This document shows positions 6,510 to 12,537 of a DNA stretch of 12,537 nt, in pieces. The first letter of the stretch is position 1. The number at the start of each line of letters is the position of its first letter. Under the pieces are notes generated by a model. It made no database searches, was not told the origin of the DNA, and was given only the letters and a program-made list of their open reading frames with translations. The stretch is from Paralcaligenes sp039935015 (GTDB taxonomy: Bacteria > Pseudomonadota > Gammaproteobacteria > Burkholderiales > Burkholderiaceae_B), in contig JBDTLC010000169.1 in NCBI GenBank assembly GCA_039935015.1, forward strand, positions 1 to 12,537, given 5' to 3'. A program made the position numbers and the translations under genes.

Positions 6510-6544
6510 TTTTGCACAGAATTATCCACAGATTCTGTGGATAC
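6510..6544. promoter_or_regulatory. DnaA-box cluster centred on a perfect inverted repeat
   Basis: TTATCCACA at 6522-6530 is an exact match to the DnaA-box consensus. Five bases later TGTGGATAC (6536-6544) is a box on the other strand with one mismatch. Together they form a perfect 10-bp inverted repeat (TATCCACAGA 6523-6532, TCTGTGGATA 6534-6543) around a single central T. A weaker box TTTTGCACA (7 of 9) sits just upstream at 6510-6518. The sequence is certain; DnaA binding is inferred from the consensus. A palindromic operator for another regulator is the alternative. Confidence 0.6.
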
Positions 6545-6854
6545 CGTCTGGAGACCAAGACGCCACGCCATTCTACCTAAGACCCTTCAAGTGCCATGGG
6601 CATTTTAAGCCTACTGCAAGGGTAAAACCCCACGCCTCCTGCGGTTTGAATCCCTCCCAACCGGGCATCGGCCTATCACCACACTTTCCGCGAATACTTC
6701 CCTCCAAAGGCACAGATAGCGCGACGCGCCACACGTACGGCCAGCGCTTCCAACCCTTTGTCGCTCCTTGCCCTTAAAATAGGCTCTTGCACCATGCTGC
6801 ACTACAGTGATGTACCCCATCATTGATGCAAAGCGATCACGGCGGAGACCCATT

Positions 6855-7481
6855 TTGCTCGAAATCCTCAACGAAGCTGGCTGGCCCATTTGGCTGCTCG
6901 TCGCAACGTCTGTATTAGGCCTGGCGCTGATTATTGAACGTTTCCTGTCTCTACGCAAAAAACTGATCGTGCCGCATCGTGTCGCCTCCCAGGTCATGGA
7001 ACTGATCCGGCGCAATAACGACACCCCCGAAGCCATCGCAAAACTGGCGGCCAGTTCGCCACTTGGCCGGATACTGGCCGAAGTCATGCTATGCCGCCAC
7101 GATAACGATGCACAGCGCAACGCGGCAGTCGACGATGTGGGCAAAGATGTTGCGCATCGGCTGAACCGCTACTTGCCTGCCCTGGCGACCATTGCGGTCG
7201 TAGCCCCGCTGATGGGCTTATTTGGAACAGTGGTCGGCATGATCGAAATTTTCGCTTCCTACAGTCCGACGGGCGGCGATCCGTCTCAACTTGCGCGCGG
7301 CATCTCCATGGCGCTGTACAACACCGGATTTGGCATTATTATCGCCATCCCTGCACTGATTTTTCACCGTTACTTTCGCTCACGGGTGGACGACTATCTG
7401 CATCAAATGGAACTCGAGGCAAGTGCGCTGAACCGTCTGCTAGCCCGAAAATTGCCGGGCGATGCGGAGATCCATCCGTGA
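6855..7481 (+). CDS. exbB: MotA/TolQ/ExbB-family proton channel protein
   Basis: Inner-membrane stator subunit that with ExbD uses the proton gradient to energise an envelope partner (TonB- or Tol-like systems). Three membrane helices are evident: about 10-29, 108-131 (with GLFGTVVGMI, Thr125 matching the channel Thr148 of E. coli ExbB) and 154-173 (NTGFGIIIAIPALIF, Thr157 matching Thr181). The start is probably TTG 6855: GGAG at 6844-6847 stands seven bases upstream, and the resulting MLEILNEAGWPIW is a normal start for this family (208 residues). In-frame GTG 6807 or ATG 6810 would add a basic 15-16-residue leader with no ribosome site. In the third helix the usual acidic residue (ExbB Glu176) is Met152 by hand alignment. 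The stop overlaps the exbD start by four bases. No tonB is in the window, so the partner is unknown. Confidence 0.88.
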   Translation: MLEILNEAGWPIWLLVATSVLGLALIIERFLSLRKKLIVPHRVASQVMELIRRNNDTPEAIAKLAASSPLGRILAEVMLCRHDNDAQRNAAVDDVGKDVAHRLNRYLPALATIAVVAPLMGLFGTVVGMIEIFASYSPTGGDPSQLARGISMALYNTGFGIIIAIPALIFHRYFRSRVDDYLHQMELEASALNRLLARKLPGDAEIHP

Positions 7482-7888
7482 ATTTCCGCCAACCACAGCC
7501 TGGTGACGAGCCCGAGATTAACCTGATCCCGCTGATTGACGTTTTACTGGTGATTCTGATATTTCTGGCTGCCACCACCTCGTTCACCCGGTTAAGTCAA
7601 CTCAAAGTCGATCTACCTCAAGCGCAGGCAGACGCAATGGACGCGGCCGCCATACATATCGCCGTTAGCCAGGAAGGTCTGTACGCGTTAGACGGCCAAC
7701 TGCTCACCAGTCACGAAACCGGCACCATCGCACAAGCCCTGCTGGCCGCAGCAAGCGGCAAAAAAGATCCGGTGCTGGTTATTAATGCCGACGCTCAGAG
7801 CACGCACGAATCGGTGGTCCGCGTCATGGAAGCGGCACGTCTGGCGCATATTAGGCGGGTTAATTTTGCTACCCGCAGCATTCCGTGA
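7478..7888 (+). CDS. exbD: ExbD/TolR-family biopolymer transport protein
   Basis: The 136-residue partner of the ExbB-like channel. A short cytoplasmic N-terminus is followed by one membrane helix (about 15-34, INLIPLIDVLLVILIFLAA) and a periplasmic domain to the end. Asp21 in PLIDVLLV is the conserved protonatable residue of the family (Asp25 in E. coli ExbD), so the proton-motor half is intact. The start is GTG 7478 within a GTGA overlap with the exbB stop, with GGAGA at 7466-7470 seven bases upstream. The end overlaps the lpxK start in the same way. In many Gram-negative bacteria exbB-exbD precede msbA and lpxK; here msbA is absent between exbD and lpxK. The gene could be annotated tolR; position and length favour exbD. 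Confidence 0.92.
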   Translation: MNFRQPQPGDEPEINLIPLIDVLLVILIFLAATTSFTRLSQLKVDLPQAQADAMDAAAIHIAVSQEGLYALDGQLLTSHETGTIAQALLAAASGKKDPVLVINADAQSTHESVVRVMEAARLAHIRRVNFATRSIP

Positions 7889-8961
7889 AGATCGCCGTTT
7901 TCATCACGCAGACTCTGCACCGAATTTGGTCTGACAAAGGCCTGCTCAGTACGCTTTTGCTGCCTATTTCCTGGCTGGTCAGTGTATTCATTGCGCGCAA
8001 ACAAAAACTGCACTCGAGCGGCGACAAGCATGGCACCACCTGCCCGGTCATCGTGGTAGGCAATCTTTACATCGGGGGCACTGGTAAAACCCCAATCGTC
8101 CTGGCCCTCGTCAAAGCGTTGCGAGCCCGCGGCTGGAATCCTGGCATTATTAGCCGCGGCTACGGCAGCCGTATCGGAGCCCACGCCAAAACTGGCCGCG
8201 GCAACCTCGACCCGCACGAATTTGGCGACGAGCCTACACTCCTTGCACGCATAAGCGAAGCCCCCGTCGCCGTCCATCCACGCCGCAATCTGGCTCTGCG
8301 GGCGCTGCAAACCCGTTATCCAGAGATTGATCTAATCATTTCCGACGACGGCCTGCAGCATCTGGCGCTGGCGCGCGATGTGGAAATCATTGTGCAAGAC
8401 GCTCGCGGCACGGGTAATGGCCGATTGCTGCCGGCGGGGCCTTTGCGTGAGCCAGCCAGTCGGCTGGCCCGCGTTGATTACGTCATTACCAATTTGAATG
8501 CCGGACAGACAATGAAACCATTGGCTGTTGCGCGCCGCCAAATCAGAATGCAACTGGCGCCCGATACCGTTCGCCATCTGGTTTCGGGCGAAACGCTAGA
8601 ATGGGCCGCTTGGCACGAACACTATAAACACGCCTCATTCAGCGCCGTGGCCGGTATAGGCCAGCCCGAACGTTTTTTCAGCATGCTGAGAGCCTGTGGT
8701 CTTAAGCTCCAGCAAACCGTTGCTTTCCCAGACCACGACCCTTACCATCGCTCACCCTTCGAGGCTTTGGACACCGACTTGATCCTGGTCACCCCCAAAG
8801 ATGCGGTGAAGTGCGCACGATTTAAGGACGAGCGAGTATGGGAAGTAAGGGTGTTGCCGCAGTTTTCGGACCCATCCTGGCTCGACGACCTGGATCGACG
8901 ACTCAGAGTCATCGCCGCCGAGAAAATTTCAAAAAATCCTCAAGCGAATTACACTACTTAA
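7885..8961 (+). CDS. lpxK: Tetraacyldisaccharide 4'-kinase (lipid A biosynthesis)
   Basis: LpxK phosphorylates the 4' position of the tetraacyl-disaccharide-1-phosphate to make lipid IVA, at the cytosolic face of the inner membrane. The 358-residue protein starts with a membrane-associated N-terminal helix region (about 20-38). The P-loop follows: VVGNLYIGGTGKTP (57-70), with Lys68. SRGYGS is at 90-95, GDEP at 114-117, and the catalytic DDGLQH at 154-159. VTPKDAVKC near the C-terminus is also typical. The start is GTG 7885, sharing GTGA with the exbD stop, which implies translational coupling. A 32-base gap then leads to the Trm112-like gene, still in the same likely operon with no terminator hairpin between them. 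Confidence 0.96.
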   Translation: MKIAVFITQTLHRIWSDKGLLSTLLLPISWLVSVFIARKQKLHSSGDKHGTTCPVIVVGNLYIGGTGKTPIVLALVKALRARGWNPGIISRGYGSRIGAHAKTGRGNLDPHEFGDEPTLLARISEAPVAVHPRRNLALRALQTRYPEIDLIISDDGLQHLALARDVEIIVQDARGTGNGRLLPAGPLREPASRLARVDYVITNLNAGQTMKPLAVARRQIRMQLAPDTVRHLVSGETLEWAAWHEHYKHASFSAVAGIGQPERFFSMLRACGLKLQQTVAFPDHDPYHRSPFEALDTDLILVTPKDAVKCARFKDERVWEVRVLPQFSDPSWLDDLDRRLRVIAAEKISKNPQANYTT

Positions 8962-8993
8962 CTTACATCTCTTTTTTCTACTTGGAGCCAGGC

Positions 8994-9197
8994 ATGGAAT
9001 CCCGCCTGCTTGAAATTCTGGTTTGCCCGCTATGCAAAGGCCCTTTGCATTTTGAACGAGAGCAACAGGAACTGATCTGCTCGGCCGACAAACTGGCTTT
9101 CCCAATACGCGACGGCATCCCGGTCATGCTCGAAGGGGAAGCACGCGATCTGAATGTCACCACACCAACCAGCGCTCCCGACGCGAGCGCTACGTGA
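8994..9197 (+). CDS. Trm112/YcaR-family small zinc-ribbon-like protein
   Basis: A 67-residue protein of the Trm112 family, whose eukaryotic relatives activate methyltransferases; the role of the bacterial YcaR branch is not established. Cys11 and Cys14 (CPLC) plus Cys29 match the three cysteines of E. coli YcaR, and RLLEILVCP and FPIRDGIPVML (36-46) are family signatures. The tail of about 15 residues is Thr/Ser/Ala-rich and probably disordered. The start ATG 8994 is fixed by GGAG (8984-8987) six bases upstream; the open frame extends back to 8838 inside lpxK, but that extension has no family sequence. A position between lpxK and kdsB is common for this family. The stop overlaps the kdsB GTG by four bases. 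Confidence 0.93.
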   Translation: MESRLLEILVCPLCKGPLHFEREQQELICSADKLAFPIRDGIPVMLEGEARDLNVTTPTSAPDASAT

Positions 9198-9958
9198 GTT
9201 TTATTGTCATTATTCCGGCCCGGGCGGCCTCAACCCGATTGCCCGGCAAACCGTTGTTAGACATCGCCGGCAAGCCCATGGTGGTGCGCACCGCTTTACA
9301 AGCTGCCAAATCCCAGGCCACCCGCGTCGTTGTTGCCACCGACGACGTACAGATTCAGGCCATCGTCCAATCGCACGGTTTTGACGCATTGCTTACCCGC
9401 AGCGGGCACCCGACCGGGACCGACCGGCTGTCCGAAGTAGCCGCCCACCTGAATTTGGAAGATGGCGAAGTGATTGTGAACGTGCAGGGCGACGAGCCGT
9501 TGATCGATCCCGAGCAGATCAATGCCGTAGCCGCCTTGCTGGCCGAACAGCCCGACGCGGCCATTGCAACCTGCGCCAGCCCAATCACCCAGGCCGAGAC
9601 GTTGTTCAACCCCCATGCGGTCAAGGTCGTGTGCGACTCAAAGCAACGCGCACTGTACTTTTCACGCGCGCCCATACCCTGGGCCCGCGACGCCCTGGCT
9701 GATGGCAGCCAACTACTTGCACCAGGCCTTCCTGCCCTGCATCATATTGGCCTGTATGCCTATCGAGCCAGCTTTTTGAAAAAATTTCCCTCTCTACCAG
9801 TGGGGCCTCTGGAACGTTTCGAATCGCTCGAACAACTCAGGGCAATGGAAAACGGCTACTCGATTGCCGTATACATCACTCATACCTATCCAGCCGCCGG
9901 CGTAGATACGCCCGCCGACCTGGCTCGTGTACGTGAGGTGTTTGCAAATCGGTTATAA
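9194..9958 (+). CDS. kdsB: 3-deoxy-manno-octulosonate cytidylyltransferase (CMP-Kdo synthetase)
   Basis: KdsB couples CTP and Kdo to make CMP-Kdo, the activated sugar that WaaA adds to lipid IVA. The 254 residues show the nucleotide-binding start IPARAASTRLPGKPL (7-21; IPARYASTRLPGKPL-like in relatives), ATDD (48-51), GTDRLSE (75-81) and NVQGDEPLI (96-104) with the metal-binding Asp100. Further along are YFSRAPIPWAR, HHIGLYAYR and the C-terminal GVDTPADL. The start is GTG 9194 in a GTGA overlap with the preceding stop; the ribosome site is weak, so translation probably depends on coupling. The product acts directly downstream of LpxK in the lipid A-Kdo pathway, which explains the operon. It is the last gene of the tight block; 107 bases follow before adk. 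Confidence 0.97.
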   Translation: MSFIVIIPARAASTRLPGKPLLDIAGKPMVVRTALQAAKSQATRVVVATDDVQIQAIVQSHGFDALLTRSGHPTGTDRLSEVAAHLNLEDGEVIVNVQGDEPLIDPEQINAVAALLAEQPDAAIATCASPITQAETLFNPHAVKVVCDSKQRALYFSRAPIPWARDALADGSQLLAPGLPALHHIGLYAYRASFLKKFPSLPVGPLERFESLEQLRAMENGYSIAVYITHTYPAAGVDTPADLARVREVFANRL

Positions 9959-9978
9959 ATCGGCTCGGATTGTCCAAT

Positions 9979-9993
9979 CTCGCTTCGCGCGAG
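9979..9993. other. Small hairpin in the kdsB-adk spacer
   Basis: CTCGC (9979-9983) and GCGAG (9989-9993) form a 5-bp stem around a 5-base loop. No T-run follows, so it is not a standard terminator. Downstream, CATAAT at 10021-10026 resembles a -10 box (5 of 6) but has no good -35. It may mark an adk-proximal promoter region; support is weak. Confidence 0.25.
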
Positions 9994-10065
9994 CAGCGTG
10001 CAGAAATTATTGCATTGCGGCATAATCCGAAAAAGTTAAGAAAAAAACTAGGAGAAGAATTCATC

Positions 10066-10722
10066 ATGCGACTGATTTTGCTCGGTCCCCCAGGCGCCGG
10101 AAAAGGCACACAGGCTACATTCATCACCCAGAAATTCGGAATCCCGCAGATTTCAACGGGCGATATGCTGCGCAGTGCCGTCAAGGCTCAAACTCCGTTA
10201 GGGATCCAGGCCAAAAAAGTCATGGACGCAGGCGGGTTGGTTTCCGACGATCTGATTATCGGCCTGGTCAGAAACCGGCTACAACAAGATGACTGTCACC
10301 CCGGATATCTGTTTGACGGTTTTCCGCGCACGATCCCCCAGGCCGACGCGCTTAAAGACGCCCATATTCCGCTGGACTATGTGGTGGAAATGGTTGTCCC
10401 CGAAGCGAATATCATCGAGCGCATGAGTGGGCGCCGCGTGCACCCGGCCAGCGGCCGCTCTTATCACGTTATTTTCAACCCGCCTAAGGTCGCCGGCCAA
10501 GACGACATAACGGGCGAGCCTCTGGTGCAACGCGCAGACGATCTAGAAGAAACGGTGCGCCATCGACTCGCCGTGTATCGCGACCAGACTCGTCCGCTGG
10601 TTGCCTATTATTCAGGCTGGGCCGAAAGCGGCGCTGCGCAAGCGCCAGCCTTCCGGCAAATATCGGGATTAGGCAGCGTTGACGAAATCAAGAAGCGGGT
10701 TTTCGAAGCGCTGCAAGCCTGA
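10066..10722 (+). CDS. adk: Adenylate kinase
   Basis: Cytosolic enzyme catalysing ATP + AMP to 2 ADP, essential for adenylate balance. The 218-residue product is the usual long bacterial form. The P-loop GPPGAGKGT is at 7-15, STGDMLR at 30-36, and DGFPRT at 84-89. The LID region (about 122-160) contains RRVHPASGRSYHV and DDITGEPL and lacks the four-cysteine zinc site found in many Gram-positive enzymes. The start ATG 10066 gives the canonical MRLILLGPPGAGKGT and has AGGAG at 10050-10054, eleven bases upstream. An in-frame TTG at 9970 would add 32 residues of non-family, basic sequence and is rejected. The gene follows kdsB and precedes the SDR gene by 55 bases without an obvious terminator. 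Confidence 0.98.
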   Translation: MRLILLGPPGAGKGTQATFITQKFGIPQISTGDMLRSAVKAQTPLGIQAKKVMDAGGLVSDDLIIGLVRNRLQQDDCHPGYLFDGFPRTIPQADALKDAHIPLDYVVEMVVPEANIIERMSGRRVHPASGRSYHVIFNPPKVAGQDDITGEPLVQRADDLEETVRHRLAVYRDQTRPLVAYYSGWAESGAAQAPAFRQISGLGSVDEIKKRVFEALQA

Positions 10723-10777
10723 TCGCTGTTTGCGCAATCCAGCCCACTTGAATCACCTCCCATACTGAGACTCATCC

Positions 10778-11536
10778 ATGGACATCAAGAACAAAGTATT
10801 TATCGTCACGGGCGGTGCTTCTGGGCTGGGCGCCGGCACGGCGCGTATGCTGGTGGCCGAGGGCGCTCACGTCGTACTGGCCGATCTGCAAGACGAACTA
10901 GGACAAACCGTGGCCCGAGAGCTCGGACAAACTTATATACATTGCGACGTCACGCAAGAGTCCGACGGCCAGGCGGTGATCGCCGCTGCCCGTAAACTGG
11001 GGCCGATTTTTGGGCTGATCAATTGCGCCGGTATAGCGCCGGCCTCACGCATCGTGGGAAAAAACGGCCCTCATGCGCTGGATCTTTTTCAAAAAGTAGT
11101 CATGATCAACTTGGTCGGCACGTTCAATATGTCGCGTCTGGCCGCGGCGGCCATGAGCGAAAACGCGCCGGAACCTAGCGGCGAGCGAGGGGTTCTGATC
11201 AACACCGCCTCGGTCGCGGCTTACGACGGCCAGATAGGTCAGGCGGCCTATGCAGCATCAAAAGCCGGGATCGTGGGCATGACGTTGCCGGTGGCACGCG
11301 ATCTCTCCAAGGTAGGCATACGTTGCTGCACCATTGCGCCAGGTATTTTCGGCACCCCCATGATCTTCGGTATGCCCCAGGATGTGCAAGATTCGCTGGC
11401 CGCCAGCATCCCTTTTCCCGCCCGCCTGGGCCGCCCTGAAGACTTTGCCAAGCTGGTCAACAGCATCATTACCAACGAAATGCTCAACGGCGAAACCATA
11501 CGGCTCGATGGCGCTATCCGCATGGCGCCAAAATAA
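10778..11536 (+). CDS. SDR-family 3-hydroxyacyl-CoA dehydrogenase (HSD10/type 2-like)
   Basis: A 252-residue classical short-chain dehydrogenase. The NAD-binding TGGASGLG is at 11-18, and Asp36 at the end of the second beta strand favours NAD over NADP. NCAG is at 82-85, with the catalytic tetrad Asn111, Ser145, Tyr158 and Lys162 (YAASK). IAPGIFGTPM, followed by FGMPQDVQDSLAASIPFPARLGRPEDFA, closely resembles the 17-beta-HSD10/type 2 3-hydroxyacyl-CoA dehydrogenase group, which oxidises 3-hydroxyacyl-CoAs (including branched short-chain ones) in beta-oxidation. The substrate is inference from this resemblance. The start ATG 10778 has only a weak GAG upstream. The gene sits between adk and murJ with no metabolic partner adjacent, apart from the distant thiolase at 1346-2551. 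Confidence 0.9.
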   Translation: MDIKNKVFIVTGGASGLGAGTARMLVAEGAHVVLADLQDELGQTVARELGQTYIHCDVTQESDGQAVIAAARKLGPIFGLINCAGIAPASRIVGKNGPHALDLFQKVVMINLVGTFNMSRLAAAAMSENAPEPSGERGVLINTASVAAYDGQIGQAAYAASKAGIVGMTLPVARDLSKVGIRCCTIAPGIFGTPMIFGMPQDVQDSLAASIPFPARLGRPEDFAKLVNSIITNEMLNGETIRLDGAIRMAPK

Positions 11537-11550
11537 CCGAACGTCGCCCA

Positions 11551-12537
11551 ATGAACCTATTTCGTTCGGCCGCGACGATTAGCAGCTTTACGCTATTTTC
11601 GCGCATTACCGGCCTGGCGCGAGATGTTCTGATTGCCAGTACATTTGGCGCCGGCCCACTGACCGACGCCTTCTGGGTGGCCTTTCGTATCCCTAATCTA
11701 TTGCGCCGCCTTTTCGCCGAAGGGGCGTTTTCGCAAGCCTTTGTACCCATATTGGGGCAAGCACGAACGAAAAACTCGCCGCAGCAGGTGCAACTTCTGC
11801 TCGATCGCGTGGCTTTACTGTTAACCGTCACATTGATGGCCGTGACGCTGCTCGGAATTTTGGGAGCGCCGTGGGTCGTCACGGCCATGGCCAGCGGCAT
11901 GCGCGGCGCCTCACGCCAAGCGGAATTCCAGGCAGCCATCTGGATGACCCGGTTAATGTTTCCCTACATTATTTGTATGTCGCTAGTCGCCTTCGCTTCA
12001 GCCGTGCTCAATACCTGGAGCCGCTTTGCCGTGCCAGCATTTACTCCGGTACTGCTGAATTTTTCGGTGATCGGAACGTGCCTGTTTTTAACTCGCTACC
12101 TCGACGTCCCCATCTACGCGCTGGCAGTCGGAGTACTGATTGGCGGCGTGGCCCAATTAGTCATGCAGTGGATCGCCTTGGCTCGGCTCGGCCTGCTGCC
12201 GCGCTACTCTTTAAATGTGCGCGAGGCCTGGCAAGATCCCACCGTCAAACGTATCATGCGCCAAATGCTCCCCGCCATACTCGGCGTATCGGTAGCGCAA
12301 GTTTCTCTGCTCATTAACACCAATATCGCAACCTGGCTCGCGCCGGGCAGCGTCACATGGCTGTCCTTTGCCGACCGCCTGATGGAATTTCCAACATCGC
12401 TACTGGGTGTAGCCCTGGGCACAGTCCTGCTACCCAGCCTGTCGGCGGCGCATGCCAGGCAAGATCCTCAGAGTTACAGTGCCCTGCTTGATTGGGGTTT
12501 GCGCCTGATGCTGCTGCTGGGTCTGCCCGCCGCGGTA
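11551..12537 (+). CDS. murJ: Lipid II flippase MurJ (N-terminal 329 residues; runs off window)
   Basis: MurJ flips the peptidoglycan precursor lipid II across the inner membrane (MOP exporter superfamily). The frame is open from ATG 11551 to the last base. The N-terminus aligns residue for residue with E. coli MurJ, keeping Arg18, Arg24 (SRITGLARD), Asp39 (TDAFWVAF) and Arg52 (NLLRRLFAEGAFSQAFVP), which are functionally important there. ADRLMEFP (274-281) with Asp275/Arg276 matches the E. coli Asp269/Arg270 pair, followed by LLGVALGTVLLPSLS. Around nine membrane helices are covered; a complete protein would be about 510-520 residues. The start lies 14 bases after the SDR stop with no strong ribosome site, suggesting co-transcription with that gene. 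Confidence 0.96.
   Translation, partial: MNLFRSAATISSFTLFSRITGLARDVLIASTFGAGPLTDAFWVAFRIPNLLRRLFAEGAFSQAFVPILGQARTKNSPQQVQLLLDRVALLLTVTLMAVTLLGILGAPWVVTAMASGMRGASRQAEFQAAIWMTRLMFPYIICMSLVAFASAVLNTWSRFAVPAFTPVLLNFSVIGTCLFLTRYLDVPIYALAVGVLIGGVAQLVMQWIALARLGLLPRYSLNVREAWQDPTVKRIMRQMLPAILGVSVAQVSLLINTNIATWLAPGSVTWLSFADRLMEFPTSLLGVALGTVLLPSLSAAHARQDPQSYSALLDWGLRLMLLLGLPAAV

Larger units (their letters stand above)
6238..6854. other. Large divergent xseA/exbB intergenic region without a recognisable gene
   Basis: About 617 bases separate the xseA start from the preferred exbB start. Three zones are visible: 6238-6340 of mixed composition with one weak DnaA-like 9-mer (CTGTCCACA, 6324-6332); 6345-6480, very AT-rich; and 6485-6854, GC-richer, beginning with the DnaA-box palindrome. 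The minus strand is open from 7144 to 6611, but this is mostly antisense to exbB and matches no family I know. I find no tRNA. A TTGACC (6498-6503) with AATTAT 16 bases later (6520-6525) could be a promoter toward exbB overlapping the DnaA box, but it would leave a leader of more than 300 nt. TAAAAT at 6775-6780 is another -10-like site, without a -35. Confidence 0.6.

Noticed and set aside
6641..6660. tRNA T-arm-like string (GGTTTGAATCC)
   Set aside because: The flanking bases do not form the 5-bp T-stem, and no acceptor or anticodon arm can be built around it.
6611..7144. Minus-strand open frame of 177 codons in the spacer and antisense to exbB
   Set aside because: It is mostly the complement of exbB, has no recognisable domain and no ribosome site I can defend.
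8316..8324. DnaA-like 9-mer TTATCCAGA inside lpxK
   Set aside because: A single near-match within a coding region with no partner boxes; likely chance.
8838..8993. Upstream extension of the Trm112-like gene overlapping lpxK
   Set aside because: It is an out-of-frame reading of lpxK; ATG 8994 has a well-spaced GGAG and matches the length of YcaR.
9970..10065. N-terminal extension of adenylate kinase from TTG 9970
   Set aside because: The added 32 residues are basic and unlike the family, while ATG 10066 gives the canonical start with a good AGGAG site.
11871..12317. Plus-strand open frame of 148 codons and the antisense frame 11514-11939
   Set aside because: Both are other-frame shadows of murJ, whose sequence is unbroken and well matched through this region.
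1..12537. A new defence, mobile or secondary-metabolite system
   Set aside because: All well-supported genes are conserved housekeeping, envelope or metabolic families, with no transposase, integrase, phage, toxin-antitoxin or CRISPR signature.

Overview
The window reads as core chromosome of a Gram-negative betaproteobacterium, most likely family Alcaligenaceae. The proteins look Bordetella-like (Fe superoxide dismutase, XseA, LpxK, KdsB, Adk, MurJ), but base composition looks only moderately GC-rich, lower than classical Bordetella. That points to a relative such as Pusillimonas, Advenella or Alcaligenes. This placement is from memory of protein families and was not searched.

Left part (1-6237): a ClpS adaptor gene cut by the window edge (minus strand) diverges from a cold-shock gene (cspA type). 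A secreted DUF192 protein follows on the plus strand. Facing it on the minus strand are a beta-ketoadipyl/acetyl-CoA thiolase, a CLC-type chloride/proton antiporter, Fe superoxide dismutase (sodB) and the exonuclease VII large subunit (xseA). Two convincing intrinsic terminators are visible: one after sodB, and one after cspA that lies inside the first codons of the DUF192 gene.

Middle (6238-6854): a gene-free divergent spacer of about 617 bp. It holds an AT-rich stretch and a perfect consensus DnaA box that forms one arm of a perfect inverted repeat. It is the most unusual non-coding stretch here.

Right part (6855-12537, all plus strand): exbB-exbD-lpxK-trm112-kdsB form a tightly packed envelope operon. 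Three of its four junctions are 4-base GTGA stop/start overlaps. LpxK phosphorylates lipid A precursor and KdsB activates Kdo, so both serve the lipid A-Kdo core. ExbB/ExbD would form a proton-driven inner-membrane motor. After a 107-bp gap come adk, an HSD10-like short-chain dehydrogenase and the start of murJ (lipid II flippase), which runs off the right edge.

I see no mobile element, CRISPR array, tRNA, rRNA, defence cassette or obviously new multi-gene system. The items worth a second look are regulatory: the DnaA-box palindrome, the terminator buried in a signal-peptide coding region, the repeats around the cspA promoter, and an ExbB-like protein lacking the usual acidic residue of its third membrane helix.
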